A stretch of DNA of 64,000 nucleotides from Achromobacter ruhlandii (GCF_902859695.1 NZ_CADIJL010000002.1:248001-312000); one strand, 5' to 3'. Positions 7,811 through 17,084 are shown, counted from the first letter of the stretch. The notes: generated by a model not told the origin, from the sequence alone. Numbers and translations are program-made.

Positions 7811-10487
7811 TCGTCGCCTGGGCTGGCTGGCCTGGTTGCTGTGGCTGGCCCTGTCCTGCCTGAGCCTGCCCGCGCGCGGGCAGGATGCGCAACCCGTCAT
7901 CGACCTGAGCACGATGGGCGGCACGCTGCCGCTGGTCGGCGAGCTGCGGGGCATCGAGGACAAGGCCGCCGACCAGCAAGCCAGCCAGGTCCTGGACGGC
8001 GCCTGGCAGCCGGTGACCGCCCGCTGGCTCAACCGGGGGTATTCCGCCTCGGCGTTCTGGCTCAGGCTGGAGGTCAGCAATACCTCCGACCGCGCCCAGG
8101 AGCGCTGGCTCTCGTTCGGCGTGCCCCGGCTGGAGGACGTGCGCTTCTATCTGTTCGCGCCGGGGCAGCGGCAGCCGTCGGGCATCCTGCTGGCGGGCAA
8201 CCGCGAGCCCCTGGCGCGGCGCGAGGTGCCGGCCACGGTGTCCGTGGTGCCGCTGCGGCTCGAACCGGGCCAGCGCATGACGGTGCTGGTGCGGGTGCAG
8301 AGCCGTTCGGCCATCAGCATGGAGCCCACCCTGCGCACGCCCGCGGCCTTCGTCGGCGTGACCCAGCGCAACACCATGGTGGTGGCGCTGCTGATCGGCG
8401 CGCTCATGATGGTGGGCCTGTATGCCGGGGTGCTGGGCGCGGCCCAGCGCGATCCGGTCTACCTGCTGCTGTCCTGCGCCATCTTCGTCGAAATCCTCTA
8501 CAGCCTGTCGTTCCAGGGGCTGCTGTATCGGTATGTATTGACCGGCGGCGGCGAACTGGTGCTGCGCGCGCCCAGCGTCCTGGCGACGTTGGCGGCGTCG
8601 CTGTTCGGGCTGATGGCGATGCTGTTCGCCGACCTGCATCGGGTGCGCATCTGGCGCCGTGTCTATCTGGCGCTGATCGCCGCGGGCGTGGCCGGCGCGG
8701 TCTGGGCCGCGCTGGGCGACTACCGCGAAGCGGCGCAGGCGCTGATCGGGCTGATCTTCCTGTGGGCGCTGGTATGGCTGGTGTCCATGGCGGACGGCTG
8801 GCGCCGCGGCCATGCCAATGCGCGCATCTTCCTGCTGTCGTTTGCGATCTATTGTTCCTGCCTGTTCCTGCGGGTGGCCTATATCCAGGGCCTGCTGCCG
8901 GGCCGCTGGATCGGCGGGCCGGAAGTCGCCTGGGATCTGCTGTCGGTGTCGCTGATGCTGGCCGTGCTGCTGCATGGCCGTTCGCGCCAGCATCGCCAGG
9001 AACGGCTGGCGGCCCAGCGCGAACTGGCGCAGGCGCGCGAACGCGAACACCAGCGGCTGGATCAGGCCGTCACCGAGCGCACCCAGGCGCTGCAGGCGGC
9101 ATTGATCCTGGCCGACGAGGCCGGCCGCGTGCGCCAGGACTTCCTGGCGCGCATCAGCCACGACCTGCGCACGCCGCTGACCTCGATCATCGGCTTCGCC
9201 GACCTGATCCAGGCCGGCGGCCGCGACGACGCGCCGCGCGGCGCCGTCATCCGCCGCAGCGCCGACCACATGCTGGGCATGGTGAACGACCTGATCGATT
9301 ATGCCGCCGGCGCGGGCGGCCAGGCCCTGCGCCTGGCGCCCGAATACGTGCACGCCCTGCTCGACGCGGTGGCCAAGGAAGCGGCGCCGATCGCGGCGCG
9401 GCAGGACAACCGCTTCGACCTGCGGCTGTCGGACACGCTGCCCGCCGTGCTGGAGATGGATGGTAAGCGCGTGCGGCAGGTGCTGTCCAATCTGGTCGAC
9501 AACGCGGCCAAGTTCACGCGCGGCGGCGTGCTCACGCTGACGGCGGACTACACCGCCCCGGGCGCGGGCGAAGCCACGGGCTGGTTGACGCTGTCGGTGC
9601 GCGATACGGGATGCGGCATCGCGCCCGCCGACCGGCAGCACATCTTCGAGCCGTTCCAGCGGCTGGGCGCGGCCGAGAGCCAGCCCGGCGTCGGGCTAGG
9701 CCTGGCCATCGTCCAGCAATGGGTGCAGCGCATGAACGGCCGCATCCACGTCGACAGCGAAGTGGGCCAGGGCACCACCATCAGCGTGTCGCTGCCGCTC
9801 AGGCAGGTGGACGAATCGCGCGTCTCGCACCACTACATCGCTGCCGCGGCGCATGTGCTGCCCCAGCTGGACGGATCCGGGCGGCGCATCTGGCTGGCCG
9901 AGGACACGCCGGAAATCCGCGAGTTCCTGGTCGAGGAACTGGCCAGCCTGGGCTTCCAGGTGGAAAGCGAGGCCAACGGCCGCGGCATGGTGGCGCGCAT
10001 CCAGGCCGACGACGCGCGCCGGCCCGACCTGATCCTGACCGATCACCGCATGGAAGGCGCCGACGGCTCGGCCGTGCTGCGCGCGGCCCGCGCGCGCTGG
10101 CCGGACCTGCCGGTGGTGGCGGTATCTGCCACGCCGCAGGAGACCGCGGCCCTGGACGGCGTCGGCTATGACGCCAGCCTGCTCAAGCCCATCAATCTGG
10201 TTGAGCTGCGCCACTTGCTGGGCCGGCTGCTGCATCTGCCGATGCCTTCGACGGCCGGCGAGCCGGCCCCGGCGCCGTCGCCGATGCCGCGCCTGTCGCG
10301 CGCCGAACTGGAACAGGTGCAGCGCCTGCTGGACATCGGCGGCATCTCGGACCTGATGGATTGGGCCCGCGCCGTGCAGGCGCGCGATCCGGCCTTTGCG
10401 GATTTCAGCCAGCAGGTGCAGCGCCTGGCGCGGCTGGGCGATCTCGCGGCCATCGGCAAACTGTGCGAGCGCATGCCGGTGGCGTGA
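7803..10487 (+). CDS. 7TMR-DISM hybrid sensor histidine kinase
   Basis: The start at ATG 7803 is supported by AGGAG upstream and gives 894 residues. A signal peptide or first helix (about 1-27) is followed by a periplasmic 7TMR-DISM extracellular domain (about 30-180) and a run of seven hydrophobic helices (about 190-390). A short coiled coil, a HisKA domain with H453 in RISHDLRTPLTSI, and an HATPase domain follow (N box LSNLVDNAAKF, then DTGCGI and GVGLGLAIV). A C-terminal receiver has Asp747 in LILTDHRMEGADG. An extension of about 100 residues after the receiver could be a degenerate phosphotransfer region. DISM ectodomains usually sense carbohydrates or other small ligands. It is translationally coupled to the regulator gene before it. 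Confidence 0.9.
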   Translation: MPDRRLGWLAWLLWLALSCLSLPARGQDAQPVIDLSTMGGTLPLVGELRGIEDKAADQQASQVLDGAWQPVTARWLNRGYSASAFWLRLEVSNTSDRAQERWLSFGVPRLEDVRFYLFAPGQRQPSGILLAGNREPLARREVPATVSVVPLRLEPGQRMTVLVRVQSRSAISMEPTLRTPAAFVGVTQRNTMVVALLIGALMMVGLYAGVLGAAQRDPVYLLLSCAIFVEILYSLSFQGLLYRYVLTGGGELVLRAPSVLATLAASLFGLMAMLFADLHRVRIWRRVYLALIAAGVAGAVWAALGDYREAAQALIGLIFLWALVWLVSMADGWRRGHANARIFLLSFAIYCSCLFLRVAYIQGLLPGRWIGGPEVAWDLLSVSLMLAVLLHGRSRQHRQERLAAQRELAQAREREHQRLDQAVTERTQALQAALILADEAGRVRQDFLARISHDLRTPLTSIIGFADLIQAGGRDDAPRGAVIRRSADHMLGMVNDLIDYAAGAGGQALRLAPEYVHALLDAVAKEAAPIAARQDNRFDLRLSDTLPAVLEMDGKRVRQVLSNLVDNAAKFTRGGVLTLTADYTAPGAGEATGWLTLSVRDTGCGIAPADRQHIFEPFQRLGAAESQPGVGLGLAIVQQWVQRMNGRIHVDSEVGQGTTISVSLPLRQVDESRVSHHYIAAAAHVLPQLDGSGRRIWLAEDTPEIREFLVEELASLGFQVESEANGRGMVARIQADDARRPDLILTDHRMEGADGSAVLRAARARWPDLPVVAVSATPQETAALDGVGYDASLLKPINLVELRHLLGRLLHLPMPSTAGEPAPAPSPMPRLSRAELEQVQRLLDIGGISDLMDWARAVQARDPAFADFSQQVQRLARLGDLAAIGKLCERMPVA

Positions 10488-10501
10488 GCCGGCGCCGCGT
10501 C

Positions 10502-11170
10502 CTACCCCAGCCGCATCGACAGTTCCACGTCGCCGCCGAAGGGCGTCGACAGGTAGCCCGACGCTGGCGAACGCACCCGCGCCAGGTATTCCGGGCAATG
10601 ATCGGCGTTGTCCGCCACGATCAGCGCCCCGGGCCGCAGACGGTCTTCCAGCAGGGCCAGGACGTCCGGATAAAGCGCCTTGGCGCCATCGAGCAGGACC
10701 AGGTCGATGCGGTCGGGCAGCCCGGTGGCGAGCGTTTGCAGCGCGTCGCCCTGGCGCAGTTCCACCAGGTCTGCCAGGCCGGCCTCGGCCAGGTTCTGGC
10801 CGGCCCTGGCCACCTTGGAAGGCTCGAATTCGGTGGTGATCAGCCGGCCGCCGCCGTTGTCGCGCAGCGCCGCCGCCAGGTGCAGGGTCGAGATGCCGAA
10901 CGAGGTGCCGAACTCGATGATGGACCGCGCCTGCGTGCTGCGCGCCAGCATGTACAGCAGCGTGCCGGTCTCGGGCGATACGGCCAGCGGCAGGTCCTTC
11001 ATGCGGCCGTAGAACTCGCGGTATTCGGTCTTGCTGCGCATCAGCCGCGCCTGTTCGGCGTCGGACATGTTGGCCAGGGCGGGGGCGGCACTGGCCCAGG
11101 AGGCCTCGGCCTGCGTGAACAGCCGGTCGAGCAGCGGGGCCAGGGGAGCGGAAGTCAGGGTGTTGGTCAT
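10502..11170 (-). CDS. class I SAM-dependent O-methyltransferase
   Basis: This 222-residue protein resembles the catechol/caffeoyl-CoA O-methyltransferase family (methyltransf_3-like). The SAM-binding motif I is IIEFGTSFGIST at about 84-95. The acidic motif that ends strand 4 is VLLDGAKALYP, and VADNADHCPEYL follows, where the metal-binding Asp and Asn of this family sit. The substrate is not predictable. The gene is divergent from a TetR regulator, and a strong palindrome lies between the two, so the regulator probably represses this gene. Confidence 0.82.
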   Translation of the reverse strand: MTNTLTSAPLAPLLDRLFTQAEASWASAAPALANMSDAEQARLMRSKTEYREFYGRMKDLPLAVSPETGTLLYMLARSTQARSIIEFGTSFGISTLHLAAALRDNGGGRLITTEFEPSKVARAGQNLAEAGLADLVELRQGDALQTLATGLPDRIDLVLLDGAKALYPDVLALLEDRLRPGALIVADNADHCPEYLARVRSPASGYLSTPFGGDVELSMRLG

Positions 11171-11289
11171 GGCGATGCGTTTCCAGTCGGGGGGGCAAGG
11201 CGGCCGGGGCGATGCCGCGGCCTGTGGGATGAACGCCGTCCAACGGCGCGAAAGCGTCGGCGTTGAAGGGGCGAGGGCACCGGTTTAGA

Positions 11290-11309
11290 ATACGACGAAT
11301 TCGTCGCAT
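11290..11309. promoter_or_regulatory. palindromic TetR-type operator
   Basis: A perfect 14-bp palindrome, CGACGAATTCGTCG (11293-11306), is flanked by near-symmetric AT pairs to give a 20-bp site. It sits 28 bp before the TetR start codon, in the shared divergent promoter region. Size, symmetry and position fit a TetR-family homodimer site that controls both genes. Confidence 0.75.
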
Positions 11310-11336
11310 TTCCCTATTCGCATTTCGCGCGCCGCC

Positions 11337-11999
11337 ATGACCACACGCCGCAGCACCCGGCTTTCCGAGAGAAAACAGCCGCAGCAGGCCCGTTCGGCCG
11401 AGCTGGTCGCGGCCATCCTGCAGGCGGGGGCTCAGGTTTTGGCCAAGGAGGGGGCCACGCGCTTCACCACTGCCCGCGTGGCCGAGAAGGCCGGCGTCAG
11501 CATCGGTTCGCTCTATCAATACTTCCCCAACAAGGCCGCCATCCTGTACCGGCTGCAGACGCAGGAATGGCAGCAGACTTCCGACCTGTTGCGACGCCTG
11601 CTAGAAGACACCCGCCACGCGCCGCCACGGCGGCTGCGCAACCTGGTGCATGCCTTCGTGCGCTCGGAATGCGAAGAAGCCGTGATGCGCGTGGCCCTGA
11701 ACGACGCCGCGCCGCTCTACCGCGACGCGCCCGAGGCGCGCGCCACCAAGGAAGAGGGCGGCCGCATCGTGCTCGCCTTTCTCGGCGAGGCCTTGCCTCA
11801 GGCCAGCGACGCCACCCGCGCGCTGGCCGGCGATCTCATCACCCACACGCTCAGCGCCGTCGGCAAGCAGTTCTCCGAAAGCCCGCGCACCGAGGCCGAG
11901 ATCGAGACCTACGCGGATGCGTTGGCCGATATGCTGTGCGCGTATCTCGACAGCCTGGCAGGAGACAGTCGACAGCCGCGCCGGCGTGCCGCCAAGTAA
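11337..11999 (+). CDS. TetR/AcrR-family transcriptional regulator
   Basis: The protein has 220 residues. The N-terminal TetR helix-turn-helix reads FTTARVAEKAGVSIGSLYQY (about 43-62), followed by FPNKAAIL, the usual end of the DNA-binding domain. The C-terminal half (about 75-205) is the variable ligand-binding and dimerisation part, and the tail is basic. The gene is divergent from the O-methyltransferase, with a 20-bp palindrome between them. Autoregulation and repression of the methyltransferase are likely, with an unknown inducer. Confidence 0.9.
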   Translation: MTTRRSTRLSERKQPQQARSAELVAAILQAGAQVLAKEGATRFTTARVAEKAGVSIGSLYQYFPNKAAILYRLQTQEWQQTSDLLRRLLEDTRHAPPRRLRNLVHAFVRSECEEAVMRVALNDAAPLYRDAPEARATKEEGGRIVLAFLGEALPQASDATRALAGDLITHTLSAVGKQFSESPRTEAEIETYADALADMLCAYLDSLAGDSRQPRRRAAK

Positions 12000-12060
12000 T
12001 CTGCAAGGGGGAGGCTGTCTATCGCGCCATTGCGTACAACTGCCAGGGGGGCGGACGCCA

Positions 12061-13059
12061 TTACTGTTCCACCGCCGACGATTGCGCGACGCCCGGCACG
12101 CCGCGCCGGATGTTGCGCGAATACCGCGCCGCGTCCTGCGTGGCGCGGGCCCGTTCGGTGTAGCGGCCGGCGTCGCGGTAGGCCTGCAAGCTGTCCGCGC
12201 CCGCCAGGGCGCCGAGCCGGTACAGGTATTCCGGCAGATACCCGGACAGCAGCAGGCGGTAATCCAGCGGCAGTCCCGGCACGATCTTGTCGGCCAGCCG
12301 GTACACGATGGTGATGCAGTTGGCCGTCAGCGTGTTGTAGAAGCGCGGCTGGCGCCGCAGGCGCGTGGCCGTGTCCACGTACGACAGCAGCAGTTTGCGC
12401 GGCGCGCCCGCCGGCATGTGTACGCGGTAAAGGTAGCCGTCCTCGCCGCGCACGTTGGTGCGCACGCGCAGGCTGTCTTCCTCGGCCGAGGCCAGCACCG
12501 ACAATTCGTACTGGCGAAAGAATCCGCCGATCTCCGAGAATGTGTCATTGCGCTTGCGCCGGATTTCCACCGAGAACACCACGTATTGGCCATCGGTGAA
12601 CCCGAACGACACCAGCGCATGCGCGATCGCCGGCCGGCCCCAATACGACAGCGCCAGGTCCACCGAGGCCAGCTTCGACAGATCGTAGCGGCGGGTTTCC
12701 CAGCGCGCGTCGAAGTCGGTGCGCGAACGCCAGTCGAAGTTGCGCACGTTATGCAGCGTCAGGCGGTCGCCGTCCACCTCGCCGTAGGTGGTGCGGGCCA
12801 CTTCCGGCATCCAGTCGCGATCGTTGGATGGCCGCATGCCCCAGATCCACCAGGCCAGCAGAATCAGCAGCATTGCCGCGAACACCGCCGCGGGCAACCG
12901 ATATCCCCAGGCCAATCCGGCCAGCGCGGCGGCGGCCAGTGCCAGCCAGGCCAGCGGCGCCAGCACACGCGCGCGGCCCCCGCCGGGCGACTGGAACCAC
13001 AGCGCCAGCGCGCCCCACAGCGCGCCCGCGACCGCCACGGCTGCCAGCAGCCCCGTCAT
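12061..13059 (-). CDS. membrane-anchored DUF4105-like protein (Lnb N-terminal-like domain)
   Basis: From ATG 13059 the protein has 332 residues. Its start overlaps the stop of the upstream gene by ATGA, so the two are co-translated. Residues 1-75 hold two or three hydrophobic helices ending in a WW-rich segment. The rest is a soluble domain like DUF4105, with FSVEIRRKRNDTFSEIGGF and the sequence RFYNTLTANCITIVYRL around Cys248. His147 in IAHALVSF precedes it. An ordered His then Cys pair is typical of circularly permuted papain-like folds. The related Lnb domain of Enterococcus belongs to a lipoprotein acyl-modifying enzyme. A periplasmic thiol transferase or hydrolase is therefore plausible but unproven. 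Confidence 0.7.
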   Translation of the reverse strand: MTGLLAAVAVAGALWGALALWFQSPGGGRARVLAPLAWLALAAAALAGLAWGYRLPAAVFAAMLLILLAWWIWGMRPSNDRDWMPEVARTTYGEVDGDRLTLHNVRNFDWRSRTDFDARWETRRYDLSKLASVDLALSYWGRPAIAHALVSFGFTDGQYVVFSVEIRRKRNDTFSEIGGFFRQYELSVLASAEEDSLRVRTNVRGEDGYLYRVHMPAGAPRKLLLSYVDTATRLRRQPRFYNTLTANCITIVYRLADKIVPGLPLDYRLLLSGYLPEYLYRLGALAGADSLQAYRDAGRYTERARATQDAARYSRNIRRGVPGVAQSSAVEQ

Positions 13060-14435
13060 GACTGGGTCTGGGCGTTGCGGGCGACCGCCTCGCGATCCTG
13101 GCGGCGCCAGCCGGCGCGCAGCGCGGCGATCTGGCGCAGCGCCGCCTGCGACATCTTCCACCAGCCGAACGGGCGCGGGTCGGCCAGCATGCTGAGCGCG
13201 CGCGCATAGTCCAGCGTCAGGCCCGGAGTCCAGGCCATGGTCAGGGCGCGCTTGCGGATCTGCGCCGCCACCCATAGCTCGGGCGTGAACAGCAGGCGCC
13301 ACATCACCCCCCAGCCGGCATCCGGGCCATGCAGGCGGCCGACCACGCCATCCAGCGCCGCCTCCAGCGCGGCCGAGACCGAGCTGGAACAGTTGCGGTG
13401 GGTCAGGTTGTAGATCTCGGTCTTGCGGTATTCGTCCCAGAAGGCCGCCAGCTTGGCCGCGTCGTAATTGCGGATGCGCACCTGCATGGTCGACGGGCAC
13501 CAGGCCTGGGACTCGGTGGCGTAGTCGGGCTGGTACACGCCGGGCACGTTGTTGTCGGCGGTGGCGCGCAGCAGCGTGCCGAACTGTTCGGGCGAGTGGT
13601 CGATTTCCACCGCCGGGTACAGGCTGATGTAGATGCCCTCGGGCGATTCGAGCGCGGCATGGCCGGTGGACACGACGCCATTGATGTCCACGGCCGCGAT
13701 GTAGCGGTCGACCACCGGGTAGTGGCGGGTTGCGGTCCTGGCCGAGCCCGACGGCGTCCATACATGCACGGTCAGGGCGCGCTCGCTGGCCTGGGGCGGG
13801 CCATCGAACACTTTCTGCGCCGGGCCGTCGGCGCGCGTCGGCATGAAGGCAGGGTCGGGATTGGCGGCCAGCGCCGGGTTGGCATCGAGGCTGCGCACGC
13901 GGCGCGCCAGCCACAGCAGCTTCACACCCGAAATCGCCAGGAACAGGCCGATGCAGTACGGCACCGTGCCGACGTAGTGGGTGGGGTAGGGCTGGAAGAA
14001 GAAGATTGCCAGCAGCACCTCGGCCACGCCCGAGGCGAACACCACACGCCAGCGCTGGTAGCGCACCACATAGGCGGCGATGCACTGGATCAGCCCGTCC
14101 ACCAGGAACAGCAGCCCGAAGATCATCGACAGCACGAAATGGCCGTGGTGCTGGCCCGCCAGCACCAGCGTGCCGGCCGCCAGCACGAACACGCCCTTGG
14201 TGTAGCGCAGCACACGCTGGCCGCCGACCCCCGACTTGGCGATCGCCAGCGTGGCGATGCCTTCGACCACCAGCAGCGCGGCGAAGAAATTCAGCGGGAA
14301 ATAGAGCGCGTTATCGAGCGCGTCGATGAAGACGAACGCGCCGGCGGCCAGCATCAGCCAACCGCCGATCATCAGGGCGCGGGCGCGCTTGTGCAGATAG
14401 TCGACACCGAGCAGCAGCAAAACCAGGTGGCTCAT
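13056..14435 (-). CDS. HdeD-like membrane domain fused to a putative permuted papain-fold domain
   Basis: ATG 14435 (GGAG about 10 bp upstream) gives 459 residues; a TTG 21 bp earlier is also in frame. Residues 1-180 form six hydrophobic segments with internal similarity of the HdeD/DUF308 type. The C-terminal half is soluble. His259 in VVSTGHAALE is followed about 90 residues later by Cys349 in YNLTHRNCSSSV. This GHxxL then NCS pattern resembles YiiX/LRAT-like permuted NlpC/P60 enzymes. The next gene has an analogous His/Cys arrangement and overlaps by 4 bp, so the pair probably acts together at the membrane. No substrate can be assigned. Confidence 0.65.
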   Translation of the reverse strand: MSHLVLLLLGVDYLHKRARALMIGGWLMLAAGAFVFIDALDNALYFPLNFFAALLVVEGIATLAIAKSGVGGQRVLRYTKGVFVLAAGTLVLAGQHHGHFVLSMIFGLLFLVDGLIQCIAAYVVRYQRWRVVFASGVAEVLLAIFFFQPYPTHYVGTVPYCIGLFLAISGVKLLWLARRVRSLDANPALAANPDPAFMPTRADGPAQKVFDGPPQASERALTVHVWTPSGSARTATRHYPVVDRYIAAVDINGVVSTGHAALESPEGIYISLYPAVEIDHSPEQFGTLLRATADNNVPGVYQPDYATESQAWCPSTMQVRIRNYDAAKLAAFWDEYRKTEIYNLTHRNCSSSVSAALEAALDGVVGRLHGPDAGWGVMWRLLFTPELWVAAQIRKRALTMAWTPGLTLDYARALSMLADPRPFGWWKMSQAALRQIAALRAGWRRQDREAVARNAQTQS

Positions 14436-14570
14436 GGGGGCGCAGTCTCCATGCAAGGATGCGATGCCACGTAGGGCGGATATCGCATGCAGGGTACCGC
14501 GAGCGCGCCCCGGTCGTCGAGTCGCGGCTGCCCGCGCCGGCGCCTGGCGGCCGGCTCGGGCAAGGACGCA

Positions 14571-16151
14571 TCAGGCCAGGGCCGGGACCGCGCGCGGGCG
14601 CAGCGTGGCCAGCACCCAATAGACGCCGCCGCCGATTCCCACGCCGAAGAACCAGCCGTAGGTGGCCCACCAGGCCGGCAGCAGGTCGGTGAAGTTGGGC
14701 AGGATGGTCGAGAACACGCTGCCGATGCCGGTGGCGATCAGCGCGTTGATGTTCCAGCCGCCCTGGTAGCGGTATTCGCCATGCTCGTCATACAGCGCCG
14801 CGACATTGATGCGGCCCTTGGCCACCAGGTAATAGTCCACCAGGATGATGCCGAGCAGCGGCCCCATGGTGGCGCCGATGGCATTGACGAAGTGCGCCGC
14901 GCCGCCTTCCCAGGGGGCGAACGGATACAGCACCAGCGCGATCAGCGCCGCGATGTAGCCGCCGCGCTTGAAGTCGATGCGCTTGGGGAACACGTTCGAA
15001 ATATCGAACGCGGCCGACACGAAGTTCGCCACCACGTTGATGCCCAGCGTGGCCACCGCGAAGGTCAGCGCGGCTAGCAGCGCCAGCACCCAGCTGTCGA
15101 ACTTGGTGGAGATCTGCTCGGGGTGCAGCAGCACTTCGCCATAGACCTTGTAGGCGGCGATGGTGGTGACGCCCGCCACCAGCGAGAACGCCACCAGGTT
15201 CACCGGCAGGCCCCACAGGTTGCCGCGCTTGACGGCCTGCCTGTCGCGGGCATAGCGCGAGAAATCGCAGAAGTTCAGGTACAGCGCCGCGAAGTAGGTG
15301 ATCCAGGTGGCGCCCACCGCCATCAGCGCCCAGAAGCTGCCCGGCGCGCCGTTCACGCCCGCGTCGCGCGTCTTGTCGAGCAGCACGTCCATCGGAATGC
15401 CGTGGTCCAGGCTGAAGCCGCCGGCCTTCACGCACAGCCCCACGGCCAGCACCAGCATGGCGATCCACACCGCCGGGCCGGCCCAATCCTGGAAGCGGCG
15501 CACGGTCTCCATGCCTTTCTGGATGATGAGCAGTTGCAGCGCCCAGATGCCGACATAACAGATCAGCTCCAGCCCCGAATGCCCCAGCCATTGCGTGTTC
15601 TGGTGGAAGGCCAGCAGGCTGTCGTTGCGCACCAGCAGCGCCACGATGGCGCCCGAGGCCGCCGCCGTCTGCGCGCCGTACCAGAAACAGGCCACCACCG
15701 CGCGCACCAGCGCCGCCAGGTTGGCGCCCCAGATGCCGAACGAGGCGCGCGCCAGCACCGGATAAGGCACGCCGGTCCTTTCGCCGGCATAGCCCATCAG
15801 GTTCATGAGGAAGAAGATCACCAGCGAACTCAGGCCGATGGCGATCAGGAAGTTGACGAAGCTGCCGCACAGCAGGAACAGGCTGGCGGCCAGGTAGTAG
15901 CCCCACAGGCTGTGCACGTCCGAGGTCCAGACGTTGAAGATGCTGAAGGCGCCCCAGCGGCGCTCCCTGGTGGGGGCCAGGTCCTCGTTGTAGAGACCGG
16001 GCGACGGATTTCGGATATCGATGGCGAGCTCCCTGACCCACGTGTGGGCATGGCCGTAAAGGAAGCCGGGCCGACCAATACAGCAGCAACACTTGGACGG
16101 AGCCTGGCGCGTACTATGGTGTGCAAATAGTGTATACAACCTTTGCGCCAA
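14571..16151 (-). CDS. NCS1-family nucleobase/allantoin-type permease
   Basis: The protein has about 480-526 residues and roughly 12 hydrophobic helices. The family opening LYNEDLAPTRERRWGAFSIF is seen at about 53-72, and helix 1 includes NVWTSDVHSLWGYY. NCS1 proteins import uracil, cytosine, allantoin or hydantoins with Na+ or H+; the exact substrate is open. The start is a problem. No ATG or GTG lies in frame before the conserved motif, and only TTG at 16151 and 16139 are available, giving a Cys-rich leader that looks non-native. A good Shine-Dalgarno AGGGAG lies 6 bp before an in-frame ATC at 16022. The 5' boundary given is the outermost possibility. Confidence 0.8.
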   Translation of the reverse strand: MAQRLYTLFAHHSTRQAPSKCCCCIGRPGFLYGHAHTWVRELAIDIRNPSPGLYNEDLAPTRERRWGAFSIFNVWTSDVHSLWGYYLAASLFLLCGSFVNFLIAIGLSSLVIFFLMNLMGYAGERTGVPYPVLARASFGIWGANLAALVRAVVACFWYGAQTAAASGAIVALLVRNDSLLAFHQNTQWLGHSGLELICYVGIWALQLLIIQKGMETVRRFQDWAGPAVWIAMLVLAVGLCVKAGGFSLDHGIPMDVLLDKTRDAGVNGAPGSFWALMAVGATWITYFAALYLNFCDFSRYARDRQAVKRGNLWGLPVNLVAFSLVAGVTTIAAYKVYGEVLLHPEQISTKFDSWVLALLAALTFAVATLGINVVANFVSAAFDISNVFPKRIDFKRGGYIAALIALVLYPFAPWEGGAAHFVNAIGATMGPLLGIILVDYYLVAKGRINVAALYDEHGEYRYQGGWNINALIATGIGSVFSTILPNFTDLLPAWWATYGWFFGVGIGGGVYWVLATLRPRAVPALA

Positions 16152-16271
16152 ATCGCCCCTGGGGTTTTCCCTTCCGGTGGGGCGCGGCGCGCGCGACGCG
16201 GGCGAAAGGCGCGGATGCCGGCCGGGGGCGGCGCCAGGGCGGGGCGTCGGGAGCGGCGAGGGCCGCAGGGA

Positions 16272-17066
16272 TCAGCCCGGCAGCGCGCCCCGCAGCCACT
16301 GGCTGGTCAGGTCCAGCACGATGTGCGGTTGCTCGCGGTGCGGCACGTGGCCGCAGTTTTCCAGCAGCGCCTGCCGGCCGCCGGCCAGGCGCGCGATGAT
16401 GCCGGGATGGGCGGTCGAGCCGTACTCGTCCTCTTCGCCATGCAGCGCCAGCACCGGGCATTGCACCCGGCGCAGCGCGTCATCGAGGTTCCACTGCGCG
16501 AAGGCCGGCGACAGCCAGGTGTCGACCCAGGCGCTCAGCACCCAGGCGGCTTTGTCGCCGTGATACTTCTTCAGTCGGTCCAACTGGCCCGGTTCGGCGA
16601 AGTTGCGTTGCGCCGCGCGGATGCCGTCAAGCGTGCGGTCCTCGGCGAAGGTCTGGGCCGACTCGGTGATCAGCGCCCGGCAATCGGCCGGATGGGCCGC
16701 CGCGCAGCAGATGCCCATGCCGCCGCCGACGCTGTGGCCGAAGGCGATGAAGGGGCCGATGTCGAGCGCCCGCCGCAGGTCCTGGAAGCCGCCGTCGGCC
16801 TCGGCCTCGACGAAGCCCGTGGCCAGCGTGGCGGGGTTGGGATCGGAGCGGCCGAAGCCCAGCCGGTCATAGGCGATGACGGCGCGGCCGGTGGCCATGG
16901 CCAGGCGTTCGGGAAAGTCGCGCCACAGTTCGACGCAGCCCAGCGAATCATGCAGCAGCACGATCGGCGCCGCGTCCGCATCCCCTCCGGCGGGATCCCA
17001 GCGCCGCGCGAACAGGCGGCCTTGCGGGGTGGGCACATGGACATCCTGGCTGGCAATCGACGACAT
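16272..17066 (-). CDS. alpha/beta hydrolase
   Basis: This 264-residue protein has a typical alpha/beta-hydrolase fold. The oxyanion region is VLLHDSLG, the nucleophile elbow is FGHSVGGG with the catalytic Ser, an Asp lies in LHGEEDEYG, and the terminal His is in ENCGHVPHRE. All three catalytic residues are present in the right order. There is no signal peptide, so it should be cytoplasmic. The substrate is unknown; esters, lactones or C-C bonds are possible. It follows the murA-like gene on the same strand but is separated from it by a likely terminator, so it is probably its own unit. Confidence 0.82.
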   Translation of the reverse strand: MSSIASQDVHVPTPQGRLFARRWDPAGGDADAAPIVLLHDSLGCVELWRDFPERLAMATGRAVIAYDRLGFGRSDPNPATLATGFVEAEADGGFQDLRRALDIGPFIAFGHSVGGGMGICCAAAHPADCRALITESAQTFAEDRTLDGIRAAQRNFAEPGQLDRLKKYHGDKAAWVLSAWVDTWLSPAFAQWNLDDALRRVQCPVLALHGEEDEYGSTAHPGIIARLAGGRQALLENCGHVPHREQPHIVLDLTSQWLRGALPG

Positions 17067-17084
17067 TTAGGGATCCTGGGAAGC

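Noticed and set aside
7272-9641. A 789-codon minus-strand frame
   Set aside because: It is antisense to the response regulator and hybrid kinase, is low in complexity and His/Gln/Arg-rich, and has no recognisable domain.
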